A DNA stretch of 51,960 bases, taken from positions 1 to 51,960 of the forward strand of contig CAYONQ010000007.1 of the NCBI GenBank assembly GCA_964405375.1. Direction: 5' to 3'. The notes beneath the pieces were generated by a model. That model worked only from the letters and a program-made list of their open reading frames with translations, did not search any database and was not told where the DNA came from. The stretch is from CAYONQ01 sp964405375. GTDB lineage: Bacteria > Planctomycetota > Phycisphaerae > Sedimentisphaerales > Anaerobacaceae. Positions 16,693-24,982 of the stretch are shown in pieces (position 1 is the stretch's first letter; every line of letters starts with the position of its first letter). The translations under genes were made by a program, and so were the position numbers.

Positions 16693-17711
16693 TTTTCACC
16701 GGCTTTTGCGGTCTCGCTGAGTTTGTTTATAAGTTTTACCGCTAAATCTTCCGCTGTCTTTTGATTATCTGCCTCGTGAATGCCGCCGACGAACGGCCCT
16801 GTTGCAAAAACGATTTCGGTTGTGCCGTAGAAATCGACGACCCTGCCTTCGAGGATTTTAACGGCTGTTGATTTGGCGGTGCCGCCGTTACTGAGCAAGA
16901 AATTATAATAGGCGTCGGCGGCCGACCGGGCATCTTCGGGATTTTCCCGCCTGCTTAAAAATGCGGTAACAGTTTCGTCACCTAATTTATACCGACAAGT
17001 GAAGGTGTCGGTTAATCCTTCAAAGCCGAAGGCGTTTGCCACGTACAGCTTGATACTATCCGGGACGATATTCTCCGGCGGAAATAAAGTCATCTCGGCT
17101 ATCTCGGTGACTTTGCCGGCAGCAAGCTCGCCGGTGATTTTCTCAGCGGTTTCCACCATTGCCTCAAACAGCTCCTGTGCTTCTGAAAAACCCACTATCT
17201 CGATGTAATATTTATCGCTGACCAGATACAGGGCGTTGGTGGTTCTGTATGCGAATGCAAAGCCAGGCAGAGCGTCAACGTCAGGCCTTTTTTGCGTACT
17301 ATAGACGGAGAAGGCGTTTTTGACGGTGTCCATATCGTAAATGAAAAGCTCCATCACCAGATTTTCGTTTTGCTTGCTTACAAATCGCCGGGTGAACAGC
17401 TTTTTGAACCCGGATTCGGTATAAAGAGGTGCCTTGCCGTTAATTTTTTCGTAGAGGTTTTCGGCAGTATATGTTTCTGCAGCCGAGAGCGTTTCGAAGC
17501 CGGCGGGCACCATAATGGCCAACTCGAAAACGACATCCGATTTCGAGTCCTGGGTTTGGGTTTTTTGTATAGCGGCGGTATCTATGCCAAATCGGGTTAT
17601 GTCCGTGTTGAAGCCCTTTTGCAGTATGGCGGCTGCGATAATAGCGAGAACCGCCAATATAAAGATGCTTATAGCGGATTCGAGCTGTTTTTTACGCCGA
17701 ACCGAGCTCAT
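16689..17711 (-). CDS. DUF6599-like membrane-anchored protein
   Basis: 340 residues from the ATG at 17711, which has GGAG 6 nt upstream; a longer frame begins at 17723 without a site. One N-terminal membrane anchor (AISIFILAVLAIIAAAIL) leads to a large extracytoplasmic domain with mixed alpha/beta content and segments such as YEKINGKAPLY and FAYRTTNALYLVSDKYYIEIVGF. This matches what I know as DUF6599-like proteins found beside DUF362 and polyferredoxin genes in Planctomycetota. No catalytic residues are evident. It is the first gene of the redox operon and lies divergent from tatA. Confidence 0.7.
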   Translation of the reverse strand: MSSVRRKKQLESAISIFILAVLAIIAAAILQKGFNTDITRFGIDTAAIQKTQTQDSKSDVVFELAIMVPAGFETLSAAETYTAENLYEKINGKAPLYTESGFKKLFTRRFVSKQNENLVMELFIYDMDTVKNAFSVYSTQKRPDVDALPGFAFAYRTTNALYLVSDKYYIEIVGFSEAQELFEAMVETAEKITGELAAGKVTEIAEMTLFPPENIVPDSIKLYVANAFGFEGLTDTFTCRYKLGDETVTAFLSRRENPEDARSAADAYYNFLLSNGGTAKSTAVKILEGRVVDFYGTTEIVFATGPFVGGIHEADNQKTAEDLAVKLINKLSETAKAGEK

Positions 17712-17740
17712 AGGCGGCTCCATTAATGGACAGCAATCTG

Positions 17741-17801
17741 CCCCGTTAGAAATTCTATAACCAGTAGTATCATACCATCCATAAGAAAATTTCTAACGGG
17801 G
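17741..17801. repeat. Long inverted repeat with 14-bp arms
   Basis: CCCCGTTAGAAATT (17741-17754) and its exact complement AATTTCTAACGGGG (17788-17801), with 33 nt between. It lies in the divergent spacer between the redox operon and tatA. No T-run follows on either strand. It may be a REP or MITE-like element or an operator. Confidence 0.7.
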
Positions 17802-17882
17802 TCTGCTTGACCCTGAAACTGGGATGGATTATACTTTTTACCGATGTTTCTGTCAACCGTTATTTGACAGTGTTACTTATTG

Positions 17883-17907
17883 ACCCCGCCCCTATCAGGG
17901 GCGGGGT
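17883..17907. repeat. GC-rich 10-bp hairpin upstream of tatA
   Basis: ACCCCGCCCC (17883-17892), loop TATCA, GGGGCGGGGT (17898-17907). Its last base is the first base of the tatA -35 box, so it could act as a regulatory site or as a terminator for transcription entering from the left. It lacks a T-run. Confidence 0.5.
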
Positions 17908-17936
17908 TGACCGGACAGCGCAGTTACTGTTATAAT
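17907..17936 (+). promoter_or_regulatory. Sigma70-type promoter of tatAC
   Basis: TTGACC (17907-17912), an 18-nt spacer, then TATAAT (17931-17936). The transcript would start about 20 nt before the tatA ATG, leaving room for GGAG at 17950-17954. Confidence 0.75.
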
Positions 17937-17961
17937 ACTGTGAAAGAAGAAGGAGACCGAA

Positions 17962-18237
17962 ATGACTGAATGTATGAGACATATCTTGGCCTGGGGTGGG
18001 ATTCCCGGTGGGTGGGAGTGGATAGTTATCCTTGTTATAGCACTGCTGATATTCGGTAAACGGCTGCCTGAAATCGCCCGCAGCATTGGCAAGAGCTTGA
18101 CCGCATTCAAAAAGGGAGTCCGAGAAGTCGAAGAGACCAAAGATGAGGTGGTGGATGATGTCAAAAAGGTCAAGAATGAGGTGGTAAACGAGGTCAAAGA
18201 CGCCGCCGGCATGGATGAGTCCGACATTGACGACTAA
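17962..18237 (+). CDS. tatA: Twin-arginine translocase subunit TatA/E
   Basis: Forms the protein-conducting part of the Tat system, which exports folded redox proteins. 91 residues: a short periplasmic N-terminus, one membrane span (EWIVILVIALLIFGKRLP, about 20-37), the FGxxxLP hinge, an amphipathic helix (EIARSIGKSLTAFKKGV), then a long charged tail of E/D/K/V repeats. ATG with GGAG at correct spacing and a near-consensus promoter. The tail is acidic and may overlap the 5' end of tatC, depending on the tatC start. No tatB is visible, as in minimal TatAC systems. Confidence 0.93.
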   Translation: MTECMRHILAWGGIPGGWEWIVILVIALLIFGKRLPEIARSIGKSLTAFKKGVREVEETKDEVVDDVKKVKNEVVNEVKDAAGMDESDIDD

Positions 18238-18280
18238 CGGCTTGAGCCGGGACCTTTCAGATTCAGCCTTACCGACTGAA

Positions 18281-19045
18281 ATGGGTGATAACAATAACAA
18301 ACAAGACATTCCTAATACCACTATGAGCTTGGGAGACCACCTTGAGGAGCTCCGCTCGCGGCTGATTCTCGCCATTATCGGTTTGGTGGTTGGCGCTGTT
18401 GTTTGTCTTATCTTTGGGTCGAAGATAATCGCTTTCATAGAAAAGCCGTATGTGGCGGTGATGGGAACCGAGGCCCGTCTGCAGACACTTGCACCGGCCG
18501 ACGGATTTGTCAGCTATATGAAAATTTCGCTGGTTACAGGGCTGATTCTCTCGTCGCCGTGGGTCTTCTATCAGTTGTGGATGTTTATTGCCGCTGGCCT
18601 TTATCCAAATGAGAAGCGATATGTGCATCTTGCTGCGCCTTTTTCGGCGGCGTTATTTATCGCAGGGGCATTGTTTTTCGTTTTTGTTGTGGCGCCGATT
18701 ACACTCGGCTTCCTCGTGAAGTTCAACGAAAGAGTCCTCGGCGTCAACTCCAATTTTACCTTTCAGAACTACATATCCTTTGTGACCGTTCTGATGCTGG
18801 TCTTTGGTATTGCCTTTCAGACGCCGGTAGCGATTTTCTTTTTAAACAGAACCGGTTTGGTTTCGCTGCAGGCGCTGCGCAGGTCGAGAAAATTTGCCCT
18901 TCTGGGTGTCTTTGTGGTGGCGGCTATGGTCACGCCGCCCGATGTGATTTCTCAGATAACGCTGGCGGTGCCGCTGTATCTATTGTTCGAGATTGGGATA
19001 CTGCTGAGCTACTTTGCAAGTCGCAGAAAGACAGAAGACAGATAA
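18281..19045 (+). CDS. tatC: Twin-arginine translocase subunit TatC
   Basis: Receptor for twin-arginine signal peptides. 254 residues from ATG 18281; an in-frame ATG at 18215 would add 22 residues and overlap tatA. The conserved cytoplasmic motif SLGDHLEELRSRL is present. Six membrane spans are visible, with the periplasmic LQTLAPADGF segment and the FALLGVFVVAAMVTPPDVISQ loop typical of TatC. It follows tatA directly and must serve the Tat substrates in the divergent operon. The last codons (RKTEDR) lie inside a 7-nt repeat array, so the C-terminus is repeat-encoded. Confidence 0.94.
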   Translation: MGDNNNKQDIPNTTMSLGDHLEELRSRLILAIIGLVVGAVVCLIFGSKIIAFIEKPYVAVMGTEARLQTLAPADGFVSYMKISLVTGLILSSPWVFYQLWMFIAAGLYPNEKRYVHLAAPFSAALFIAGALFFVFVVAPITLGFLVKFNERVLGVNSNFTFQNYISFVTVLMLVFGIAFQTPVAIFFLNRTGLVSLQALRRSRKFALLGVFVVAAMVTPPDVISQITLAVPLYLLFEIGILLSYFASRRKTEDR

Positions 19046-19106
19046 CTGAAGATAGAAAACAAAATCTGGCTTCTGATTTCCGACATCTGACTTCTGGCTT
19101 TTGTCT
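19023..19106. repeat. Heptad array 2 (GACAGAA / TCTGACT families)
   Basis: Twelve 7-mers in phase: GCAGAAA, GACAGAA, GACAGAT, AACTGAA, GATAGAA, AACAAAA, then TCTGGCT, TCTGATT, TCCGACA, TCTGACT, TCTGGCT, TTTGTCT. The two halves are roughly complementary families, giving an inverted arrangement. It starts inside the end of tatC and stops just before the nuclease stop codon. Confidence 0.85.
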
Positions 19107-19110
19107 GTAA

Positions 19111-20517
19111 TTAATTGAGTGCAACCTCATCCTGGTAGTCCGGGACGGTTACGTGCCAGCCGGTTTTCTCACTGACGAAATCACCGAAGTGCCGAGCGCT
19201 TTCGGTCTCACCGTGTACGACAAAGACCTGCCGCGGGGGGCTTTTTAGCTCTTTTAGCCAGTCAAGCAGCTCGTTTTTGTCTGCGTGGGCTGAGAAGCCG
19301 TTTATTCGCATCACCTTCGCTTTGACCGGATACTCCTGACCGAGTATTCTAACTCGTTTTTCACCATTGACAATCCGTCTGCCAAGCGTGCCGGTTGCCT
19401 GGTATCCGACAAACATTATGGTGCTTTGGGGGCGGGTGATGTTGTTGACGAGGTGGTGCTTTATTCTGCCTCCGGTGCACATACCCGAGCCGGCGATGAC
19501 CATAACCGTGCCCTTTATATGGTTTATCGCCTTTGACTCGTCGGCGGTGCCGGTCATTTTCAAGCCCGGCAGCTTAAAGGGCGATTCGTGTCTCCTGACA
19601 AGCTCGCTCATCTCTTTGTCGAACAGCTCGGAGTGATGCTGAAAGACTTTGGTGATTCTTGAGGCCATCGGGCTGTCGAGGAATACCATAAGATGAGGTA
19701 TTGCATTTTCCAGCAGCAGTTCATTTATGTGATATAAAACCTCCTGAGACCGTTCGAGGGCGAAGCTCGGCACGATGATGTTACCGCCGGCTTTTTTTGT
19801 CGAGTTTATCACCTTCGCAATCTCTTGCTGTATGTCCTTAGTCGGCTTGTGGACCCTGTCGCCGTAGGTGGACTCAATAAGGACGTAGTCAGCGGTATCG
19901 AAGACGGTGGGGTCGCATACGATAGGCCTGTCGGGCCGACCGATGTCACCGGAAAACAGTATTATTCTCTCCCGGCCGTTTTGTCGCACTTTTACCCTTA
20001 TTATCGAAGAGCCCAGGACATGTCCCGCATCGTAAAGGGTCGCTTCCACGCCGTCGCCGAGCTGGACCGTCTCTCTGTATTGAACGTCAGAGAATAACGG
20101 GAAGCAGGCCTCGGCGTCTTCTGTCGTGTACAACGGCACTTCGGGGTAGGGGCCCTTGCGGTTTTGCTTCTCGTGCCTTTTGCGTTTATATTTGGCGTCC
20201 TCTTGTTGTATCTTGGCCGAATCCAGCAGGATAATCTTTGCAATCTCCGCCGTTGCGGCTGTGCAGTATATTTTTCCGGCGAACCCTTCTTTTACCAGTT
20301 TCGGCAGAAAGCCGCAGTGGTCGAGATGGGCGTGCGTTAACAGCACCGCATTTATACCTGCCGGCTCGACGGGGAAGGGTTCCCAGTTTCTCTGCTTGAG
20401 ATGCCTTTCCTGATACAGGCCGCAGTCTATCAGAAGCCGAGTTCCGTTGGCTTGAAGCAGATGTCGTGAGCCGGTAACGTTGCCTGCGGCACCGAGAAAC
20501 TTTAGTTTTGTTTGCAT
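19111..20517 (-). CDS. Beta-CASP metallo-beta-lactamase-fold ribonuclease
   Basis: 468 residues. The MBL motif THAHLDH (His62, His64, Asp66, His67) binds zinc. Downstream metal ligands sit in DAGHVLGSS and FSGDIGRP. The beta-CASP insertion carries IVPSFALERSQE and later motifs in MCTGGRIKHHL, FSAHADKNEL and VVHGE. This architecture matches CPSF73/YSH1-like RNA exonucleases of bacteria and archaea, so RNA processing is the likely role. ATG with AAGGT about 5 nt upstream. Convergent with tatC across a repeat-filled spacer. Confidence 0.92.
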   Translation of the reverse strand: MQTKLKFLGAAGNVTGSRHLLQANGTRLLIDCGLYQERHLKQRNWEPFPVEPAGINAVLLTHAHLDHCGFLPKLVKEGFAGKIYCTAATAEIAKIILLDSAKIQQEDAKYKRKRHEKQNRKGPYPEVPLYTTEDAEACFPLFSDVQYRETVQLGDGVEATLYDAGHVLGSSIIRVKVRQNGRERIILFSGDIGRPDRPIVCDPTVFDTADYVLIESTYGDRVHKPTKDIQQEIAKVINSTKKAGGNIIVPSFALERSQEVLYHINELLLENAIPHLMVFLDSPMASRITKVFQHHSELFDKEMSELVRRHESPFKLPGLKMTGTADESKAINHIKGTVMVIAGSGMCTGGRIKHHLVNNITRPQSTIMFVGYQATGTLGRRIVNGEKRVRILGQEYPVKAKVMRINGFSAHADKNELLDWLKELKSPPRQVFVVHGETESARHFGDFVSEKTGWHVTVPDYQDEVALN

Positions 20518-20638
20518 ATTTTACCTTATGATGGACAGAGATTTTAGGATACGAATTTTAACGCCTTGTGCGGACGGTGTCAAGCGGCAAAGGCGGGGTT
20601 GATGGGGTGGACAGGGGGCATAGACAATCATCACCAAT

Positions 20639-20672
20639 AAAAAACCCCGCAGCGCATCCATTCGCCACAGGG
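20639..20672 (-). terminator. Probable Rho-independent terminator of the TPR gene
   Basis: CGCCACAGGG (20663-20672) pairs with CCCCGCAGCG (20645-20654) through a 10-bp stem that includes G-U pairs; 8-nt loop. Six T follow on the minus strand. Confidence 0.65.
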
Positions 20673-20695
20673 CTATAAATGTGTTATAGGTGATT

Positions 20696-21427
20696 TTACG
20701 GTTTTACATTTGTCTCTTTGTCGGCCTGTTCGACAATCCTGTCTAATCTGCCGGTATCTTTCTCGGTTTTTCGGGGTATTCTTACAGCTACGCCAAGCCG
20801 GCCCAGCTCGCCGGCCACTTCGGGCTGTCTGGGGTCAATCTGAAAGCTGCGGGTCAGGTATTCCTGTGCCCTGACCTTGTCGTTTCTGCTCAAATAATAA
20901 TAACCAATCTGCCTGTTGACCTTTGCCGAGTTTGGCGCCAGATGAAGTGCCTGGCGATAACAGCTGAGGGCATAGTCATCGAGCTGCTCTTTCTGGAACG
21001 CCAGTCCGAGTCGAAGCGACTCTGCTGCCGAACTGGCAACCTGGTTCATATATATGTCGGCATATAACCTGGCCCTATCTGTATTGTTGCTGTCGATTAA
21101 TAGTTTTACCATCGCTGCCTGGGCCTTTCTGTGGGCGGGGTCAAAGCGTAAGGCGGTATTATAGCAGTTCTCCGCCTGCGACCACAGTCCGTCTGCCTGA
21201 TACAACCGGCCCAGCTCGAAATGCGCATCGGGATTTTCAAATTTACGGTCGATTTGTTTTAGCAGGCGGGCCTTTTGCTGCTCAGCCGGTGTTTTCTCAA
21301 GCTCGTCGACTCGAGGTGTCTTATCGGCTCCAATTTTAGCCAAAGAATCTTTTATCGAATTGCAACCGCTAAGTAATAATGTGCATACCAGAAAAGCCCT
21401 GCTGACAAATTCCCACTTACCAATCAT
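20696..21427 (-). CDS. TPR-repeat lipoprotein
   Basis: 243 residues. The N-terminal signal peptide ends in a lipobox LLSGC (about 18-22), so the protein is probably lipid-anchored outside the cytoplasmic membrane. At least four tetratricopeptide repeats follow, for example AHFELGRLYQADGLWSQAENCYNTALRFDP and KVNRQIGYYYLSRNDKVRAQEYLTRSFQIDP. TPR proteins scaffold assemblies such as those for outer-membrane or pilus biogenesis; the specific partner is unknown. Single-gene unit with a terminator 25 nt downstream. Confidence 0.85.
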   Translation of the reverse strand: MIGKWEFVSRAFLVCTLLLSGCNSIKDSLAKIGADKTPRVDELEKTPAEQQKARLLKQIDRKFENPDAHFELGRLYQADGLWSQAENCYNTALRFDPAHRKAQAAMVKLLIDSNNTDRARLYADIYMNQVASSAAESLRLGLAFQKEQLDDYALSCYRQALHLAPNSAKVNRQIGYYYLSRNDKVRAQEYLTRSFQIDPRQPEVAGELGRLGVAVRIPRKTEKDTGRLDRIVEQADKETNVKP

Positions 21428-21754
21428 TTCTCGCCTCTATTCTGAAGGGCTCTCAACACTTTACCCCCTGCTTTGTACGAGCTATATTACCGGTTGACCC
21501 CACTACCACTGCCTCCTGCCGAATATCGAATGGGGGCATTTTGCCACGTTGTCCAGACCTTTGCAAGCAAAAATTTCTTAAATCTGACAAAAATATTACA
21601 AACTTTCACAAAGTCAGTCTCAAACTCAACATATCCTCGCCAGCCATCACAGAAAAATCTAAAAATTTCTTATCACAGCACCAAATCTCTTAATCAAACG
21701 CACAAGTCGGCCTGAGACAGACGGTCAAGATTCGCAAAAATCCGGGAGATAAAA
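21428..21754. other. AT-rich spacer without a recognisable gene
   Basis: 327 bp between the TPR gene and ruvX. It contains a direct repeat AAAAATTTCTTA at 21569-21580 and 21661-21672. The plus-strand 80-codon frame 21473-21715 shows no family signature. Presumably the promoter of the TPR gene lies here, but I cannot place it. Confidence 0.5.
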
Positions 21755-22195
21755 CTATCGTGCGTTTTTTTGGTCGAGAAATGCCTGCAGGATTTCGGCG
21801 GCAGCGACGGCATCGAGATGTCTTTTTTTCTTCTTAGGGGCGCTATTTCGGAATTTTTTTGCAGAACGGCGGCACTCAGCAGGAAAGAACTTTTTCTCGG
21901 CACTGAAGCTGGTTAAGCGTTCGTCCTGGAAGTGTATGGGGATGTCAACGAGTTTTTTTAACCGCTCGGCGAATTGAAAGACAAGCTTTGCCTGAGGACC
22001 GATGGAGTCGTCCATATTCAAAGGCAGGCCCAGAATAATGGCCTCTACATCTTCAGTTTCGACTAAACGGGCGATTTTTTCAAGCAGTTTTTGGGGGTTT
22101 TCTATCACGGCCAGCGGAGAGGCGATGGTCTCGGCTTTATCGCAGATTGCCAGGCCGGTGCGCTTAGTGCCGTAATCTATTGCTAAATACCTCAT
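21755..22195 (-). CDS. ruvX: Putative pre-16S rRNA nuclease / Holliday junction resolvase (YqgF)
   Basis: 146 residues of the RNase H-like YqgF family. Motifs: AIDYGTKRTGLA with Asp7, IILGLPLNMD, FQDERLTSFSA with the conserved glutamate/arginine, and HLDAVAAAEILQAFLD with the late aspartate. In Escherichia coli the family matures the 16S rRNA 5' end. It starts 12 nt after manC and is probably cotranscribed with it. The C-terminal third has a lysine-rich insertion (APKKKKRHLD). Confidence 0.92.
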   Translation of the reverse strand: MRYLAIDYGTKRTGLAICDKAETIASPLAVIENPQKLLEKIARLVETEDVEAIILGLPLNMDDSIGPQAKLVFQFAERLKKLVDIPIHFQDERLTSFSAEKKFFPAECRRSAKKFRNSAPKKKKRHLDAVAAAEILQAFLDQKNAR

Positions 22196-22207
22196 CTGGT
22201 CGTTGCG

Positions 22208-23296
22208 TTAGAGGAATTTTTCGCCGGTCTTGTTTTTTATCAGCTCGAGAAGCTGCTTTATCTTCTGGGTCTGGTCGATATGACAGACGAGCGTGGCGTC
22301 ACGGCTGTGGGCTACGACCATATTTTCCAGGCCGATGGCGGCAATGAGGTGGTTTTTGTCTTCGGTAACTATGATGCTGTTCTTACAATCCATCAACTCG
22401 CTTTCGGCTGCTACAACAACATTATTGTTCTTATCAGAGCTGATTATGTCGGCGAGGGCGGCAAAAGAGCCCATATCGAGCCAGCGGCAATCGAGCTTTA
22501 TGGCGTAAACCCTGTCGGCCTTTTCCATAACGGCGTAGTCGATGCTGATTTTTGGCAGCTTGGGGAACCATTCCTGCAGTGCTTGCTGCTGGTTGGGGCT
22601 GTCCCATGCGGTTTGGATTTTGCGAAGCGGTTCGACGGCCTCGGGCAGGAGATTTGCCAGATTGGCCAAAATCGTTCTGGCTTTCCAGACGAACATACCG
22701 GAGTTCCATAGATATTGGCCGGTTTTGAGATATTCCTTTGCGGTCTGCTCGTTTGGTTTTTCCTTAAAGCCCTGTACGGAATAGACCTTATTTTCACAGC
22801 CGGGATGTTCCCTGCCGGCGGCGCAGTTTATATAGCCAAGCTGAGTGCTGGGGAAGGTTGGCTGGATGCCAAAGGTAATTAAATCGTCCGGATTATTATT
22901 TATAAAAACGAAGGCGTCTTTCAGTGCCTGCTGAAGGGCCTGCGGCGGCTCTATTAGCTGGTCGGCGGTGAGGACGGCCATTGTTGCCTCGCTGTCTGCC
23001 TTGGCGAGGATGGTTGCGGCCAGGCCGATAGCGCCGGCGGTATCGCGGACGGTCGGCTCGGCGATTACGTTATTGAATGGCAATTCGGGCAGATTCTCGC
23101 GGACGAGGTCTGCGTAGCCGGCGTTGGTGAGAATAATTATGTTTCTTGCATCAAATATCGACGACAGGCGCTGGAAGCAGCAGCGAAGAAGCGTCTGGCC
23201 GTCGAGCAGTTTCAGGACCTGTTTGGGCCTTTTGTCTCTGCTGAGCGGCCATAACCTTTTTCCGCTGCCGCCCGCCATTACCACCACATAATTCAT
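22208..23296 (-). CDS. manC: Mannose-1-phosphate guanylyltransferase
   Basis: Makes GDP-mannose from mannose 1-phosphate and GTP for polysaccharide synthesis. 362 residues from ATG 23296, which gives the canonical MNYVVVMAGGSGKRLWPLSR; the longer frame adds a poorly placed leader encoded partly by repeats. The nucleotidyltransferase signature GGSGKRLWPLSRDKRPKQ, LTADQLI, and the sugar-binding FKEKP are present. There is no C-terminal isomerase (cupin) domain, so it is monofunctional. Preceded by a good promoter and a leader of about 115 nt that contains a hairpin and a heptad array. Confidence 0.92.
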   Translation of the reverse strand: MNYVVVMAGGSGKRLWPLSRDKRPKQVLKLLDGQTLLRCCFQRLSSIFDARNIIILTNAGYADLVRENLPELPFNNVIAEPTVRDTAGAIGLAATILAKADSEATMAVLTADQLIEPPQALQQALKDAFVFINNNPDDLITFGIQPTFPSTQLGYINCAAGREHPGCENKVYSVQGFKEKPNEQTAKEYLKTGQYLWNSGMFVWKARTILANLANLLPEAVEPLRKIQTAWDSPNQQQALQEWFPKLPKISIDYAVMEKADRVYAIKLDCRWLDMGSFAALADIISSDKNNNVVVAAESELMDCKNSIIVTEDKNHLIAAIGLENMVVAHSRDATLVCHIDQTQKIKQLLELIKNKTGEKFL

Positions 23297-23337
23297 CGCC
23301 GGAGTTCTTTCATTAAAGCTCTCAAACTGACCGATGG

Positions 23338-23379
23338 TCAGTTTGAAAATGTAAAAATCAAAGTGCAAAATGCAAAATT
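23338..23379. repeat. Heptad array 3 (A-rich, GCATTTT family)
   Basis: On the minus strand the 7-mers CAATTTT, GCATTTT, GCACTTT, GATTTTT, ACATTTT and CAAACTG run in phase within the manC leader. Confidence 0.7.
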
Positions 23380-23385
23380 GTGGAA

Positions 23386-23401
23386 TCCGCCTGACGGCGG
23401 A
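23386..23401. repeat. Palindromic repeat TCCGCC-TGAC-GGCGGA
   Basis: Perfect 6-bp arms with a 4-nt loop, in the manC leader. Same size class as the other short hairpins scattered in this window. Confidence 0.6.
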
Positions 23402-23416
23402 TAACTGTTTTATGAT

Positions 23417-23445
23417 ATTTTATGAGAAATATAATGTATTGTCAA
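23417..23445 (-). promoter_or_regulatory. Sigma70-type promoter of manC-ruvX
   Basis: On the minus strand a perfect TTGACA (23445-23440), 17-nt spacer, TAAAAT (23422-23417). The leader to manC is about 115 nt. Confidence 0.7.
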
Positions 23446-23480
23446 AAATCGACTTACATTTAACTTATGCTACCTGTGCC

Positions 23481-23508
23481 AGTCCTATAGACTCCTCGCG
23501 GAGAGCTA
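23481..23508. repeat. Double-hairpin palindromic element between pgi and manC
   Basis: AGTC-CTATA-GACT (23481-23493) adjoins CTCC-TCGC-GGAG (23492-23503), followed by AGCTA. It has the same two-hairpin layout and CTCC..GGAG half as the elements at 30412, 50537 and 50784. Confidence 0.5.
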
Positions 23509-23539
23509 CAGTGATTAAAGCTATAAAAATTTAAGTTTA

Positions 23540-24949
23540 TCAGCCCAAATAATCTGCGTCAACTTCGGTGTAAGGTTTAATTTGCTGTGCGAGTTTTTCG
23601 TAGCCGGGGCGGTGCAAAAGTGCGAAGGTGGCCTCTTTGCCCAATTCCACGGCGGGCTGGTCGTAAGTGTTTATGCCGAACAAAGCGCCCGCGAAAGAGG
23701 TCGTTACCTCGTAGAGATAAATGAACGCCCCGACGGTATAGGCATTTACACTGTCGAAGATAATCGTAAGGCAAGGCCGGCTGTTTGCCAGAAGGGCGTA
23801 TTCGGTGGCCTTTTTTTCGCTGTTAAGCAGCATACCCAAATCGGCGCCGGCAAGAAAGCCAAGCTCGGCGGCGCAATCGGGGGCCGGGCCTGCCGCCAGT
23901 TTGGCACCGAAATTATTGACCTGCAGAAAGGTGAATAATTTATCGTTAGGTCCTTCGCGGTATAGCTGCACCTGGCTGTGCTGGTCGGTGGCGCCGAGGG
24001 CCTTGACGGGTGTGGGGCCGATGTGGACCTCGTTGCCGGCCAGGTCCTTTGCCTTTCCGAGCGACTCGGCCCACAGTTGGCGGTACCAGTCAGCCAAATC
24101 CTTCAAGTGGTAGCTATAGGGCATCATTACGGAGATTTTTTTGCCGTGATTGTAAAAGTGCCAGTTTATCGCAGCGTTGATTGCAGCGGGGTTTTTGTAA
24201 AAATCTTCGCTGCTGACACGGGTATCCATATCTCGTGCGCCAGCCAGAAGCCGGTCGATATCGATACCGCACATAGCGGCGCTGAACAGCCCGACGGCAC
24301 TTAAGACGCTGAATCTGCCGCCGACACCGTCAGGCACTTCGAGAGAACGCAGGCCTTGCTCTGTTGCGATTGTGCGAAGGGTGCCCCGCTTCGCATCGGT
24401 GGTCGCAACCACGTTATTTTTATAGGCGTCGGCGCCGAGCTTGTCGATGAGCAGTTGGCGGACGAGCATAAACTGGCTTGCGGTCTCTGCGGTTCGGCCG
24501 GACTTGCTGATAACGTTAAAGATTGTTTTATCGAGCTTGTCATCGACCCAATTTAAAAGTGAGCTAAGCTGGTCGGGGTCGATATTGTCGAATACGAAGA
24601 GGCGGGGGCCGGGACGCTGTGTGTCGTCGAGATTGTGCATATAAGGATTTAGCGCTGTCTGCAATGCGATGTTGCCGAGGGCCGAGCCGCCGATGCCGAG
24701 CACAACGAGATTTTCACATCTGGCTTTGAGTTCAGCAGTCAGCTCTTTGACTTTTTGAATGGTTTGCTCATTATAAGGGAGGTCTCTGTAGGGTGTTTGG
24801 CCGGCTTTTCTTTCTTCGTTTAATTTACCGATTAACGGCGTGGTCTCTTCAGCAAGCGTTTTCAACCGCCCGGCTGTAATACCGTTTTCATCACCGATTA
24901 TTTCTGCGGTAACATTTTTGTAGTATAGTTTAATTTGTGATTCGGCCAC
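23540..24949 (-). CDS. pgi: Glucose-6-phosphate isomerase
   Basis: Interconverts glucose 6-phosphate and fructose 6-phosphate. 469 residues with the sugar-phosphate (SIS) motifs VLGIGGSALGNIALQTAL and FNVISKSGRTAETASQFM, the GVGGRFSVLSAVGL segment, ATDQHSQVQLYREG with the catalytic histidine region, and the PGI C-terminal signature region around YEVTTSFAGALFGINTYDQPAVELGK. Length fits the shorter bacterial forms. It follows the helicase gene by 33 nt on the same strand. With manC nearby it links glycolysis to sugar-nucleotide supply. Confidence 0.95.
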   Translation of the reverse strand: MAESQIKLYYKNVTAEIIGDENGITAGRLKTLAEETTPLIGKLNEERKAGQTPYRDLPYNEQTIQKVKELTAELKARCENLVVLGIGGSALGNIALQTALNPYMHNLDDTQRPGPRLFVFDNIDPDQLSSLLNWVDDKLDKTIFNVISKSGRTAETASQFMLVRQLLIDKLGADAYKNNVVATTDAKRGTLRTIATEQGLRSLEVPDGVGGRFSVLSAVGLFSAAMCGIDIDRLLAGARDMDTRVSSEDFYKNPAAINAAINWHFYNHGKKISVMMPYSYHLKDLADWYRQLWAESLGKAKDLAGNEVHIGPTPVKALGATDQHSQVQLYREGPNDKLFTFLQVNNFGAKLAAGPAPDCAAELGFLAGADLGMLLNSEKKATEYALLANSRPCLTIIFDSVNAYTVGAFIYLYEVTTSFAGALFGINTYDQPAVELGKEATFALLHRPGYEKLAQQIKPYTEVDADYLG

Positions 24950-24982
24950 GTGTATATTCCTTTTGCATTCGCTCTCAAGTTT

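Noticed and set aside
20580..20640. Possible tRNA or structured RNA in the spacer upstream of the beta-CASP nuclease gene
   Set aside because: No cloverleaf or T-loop consensus; only the terminator hairpin is convincing.
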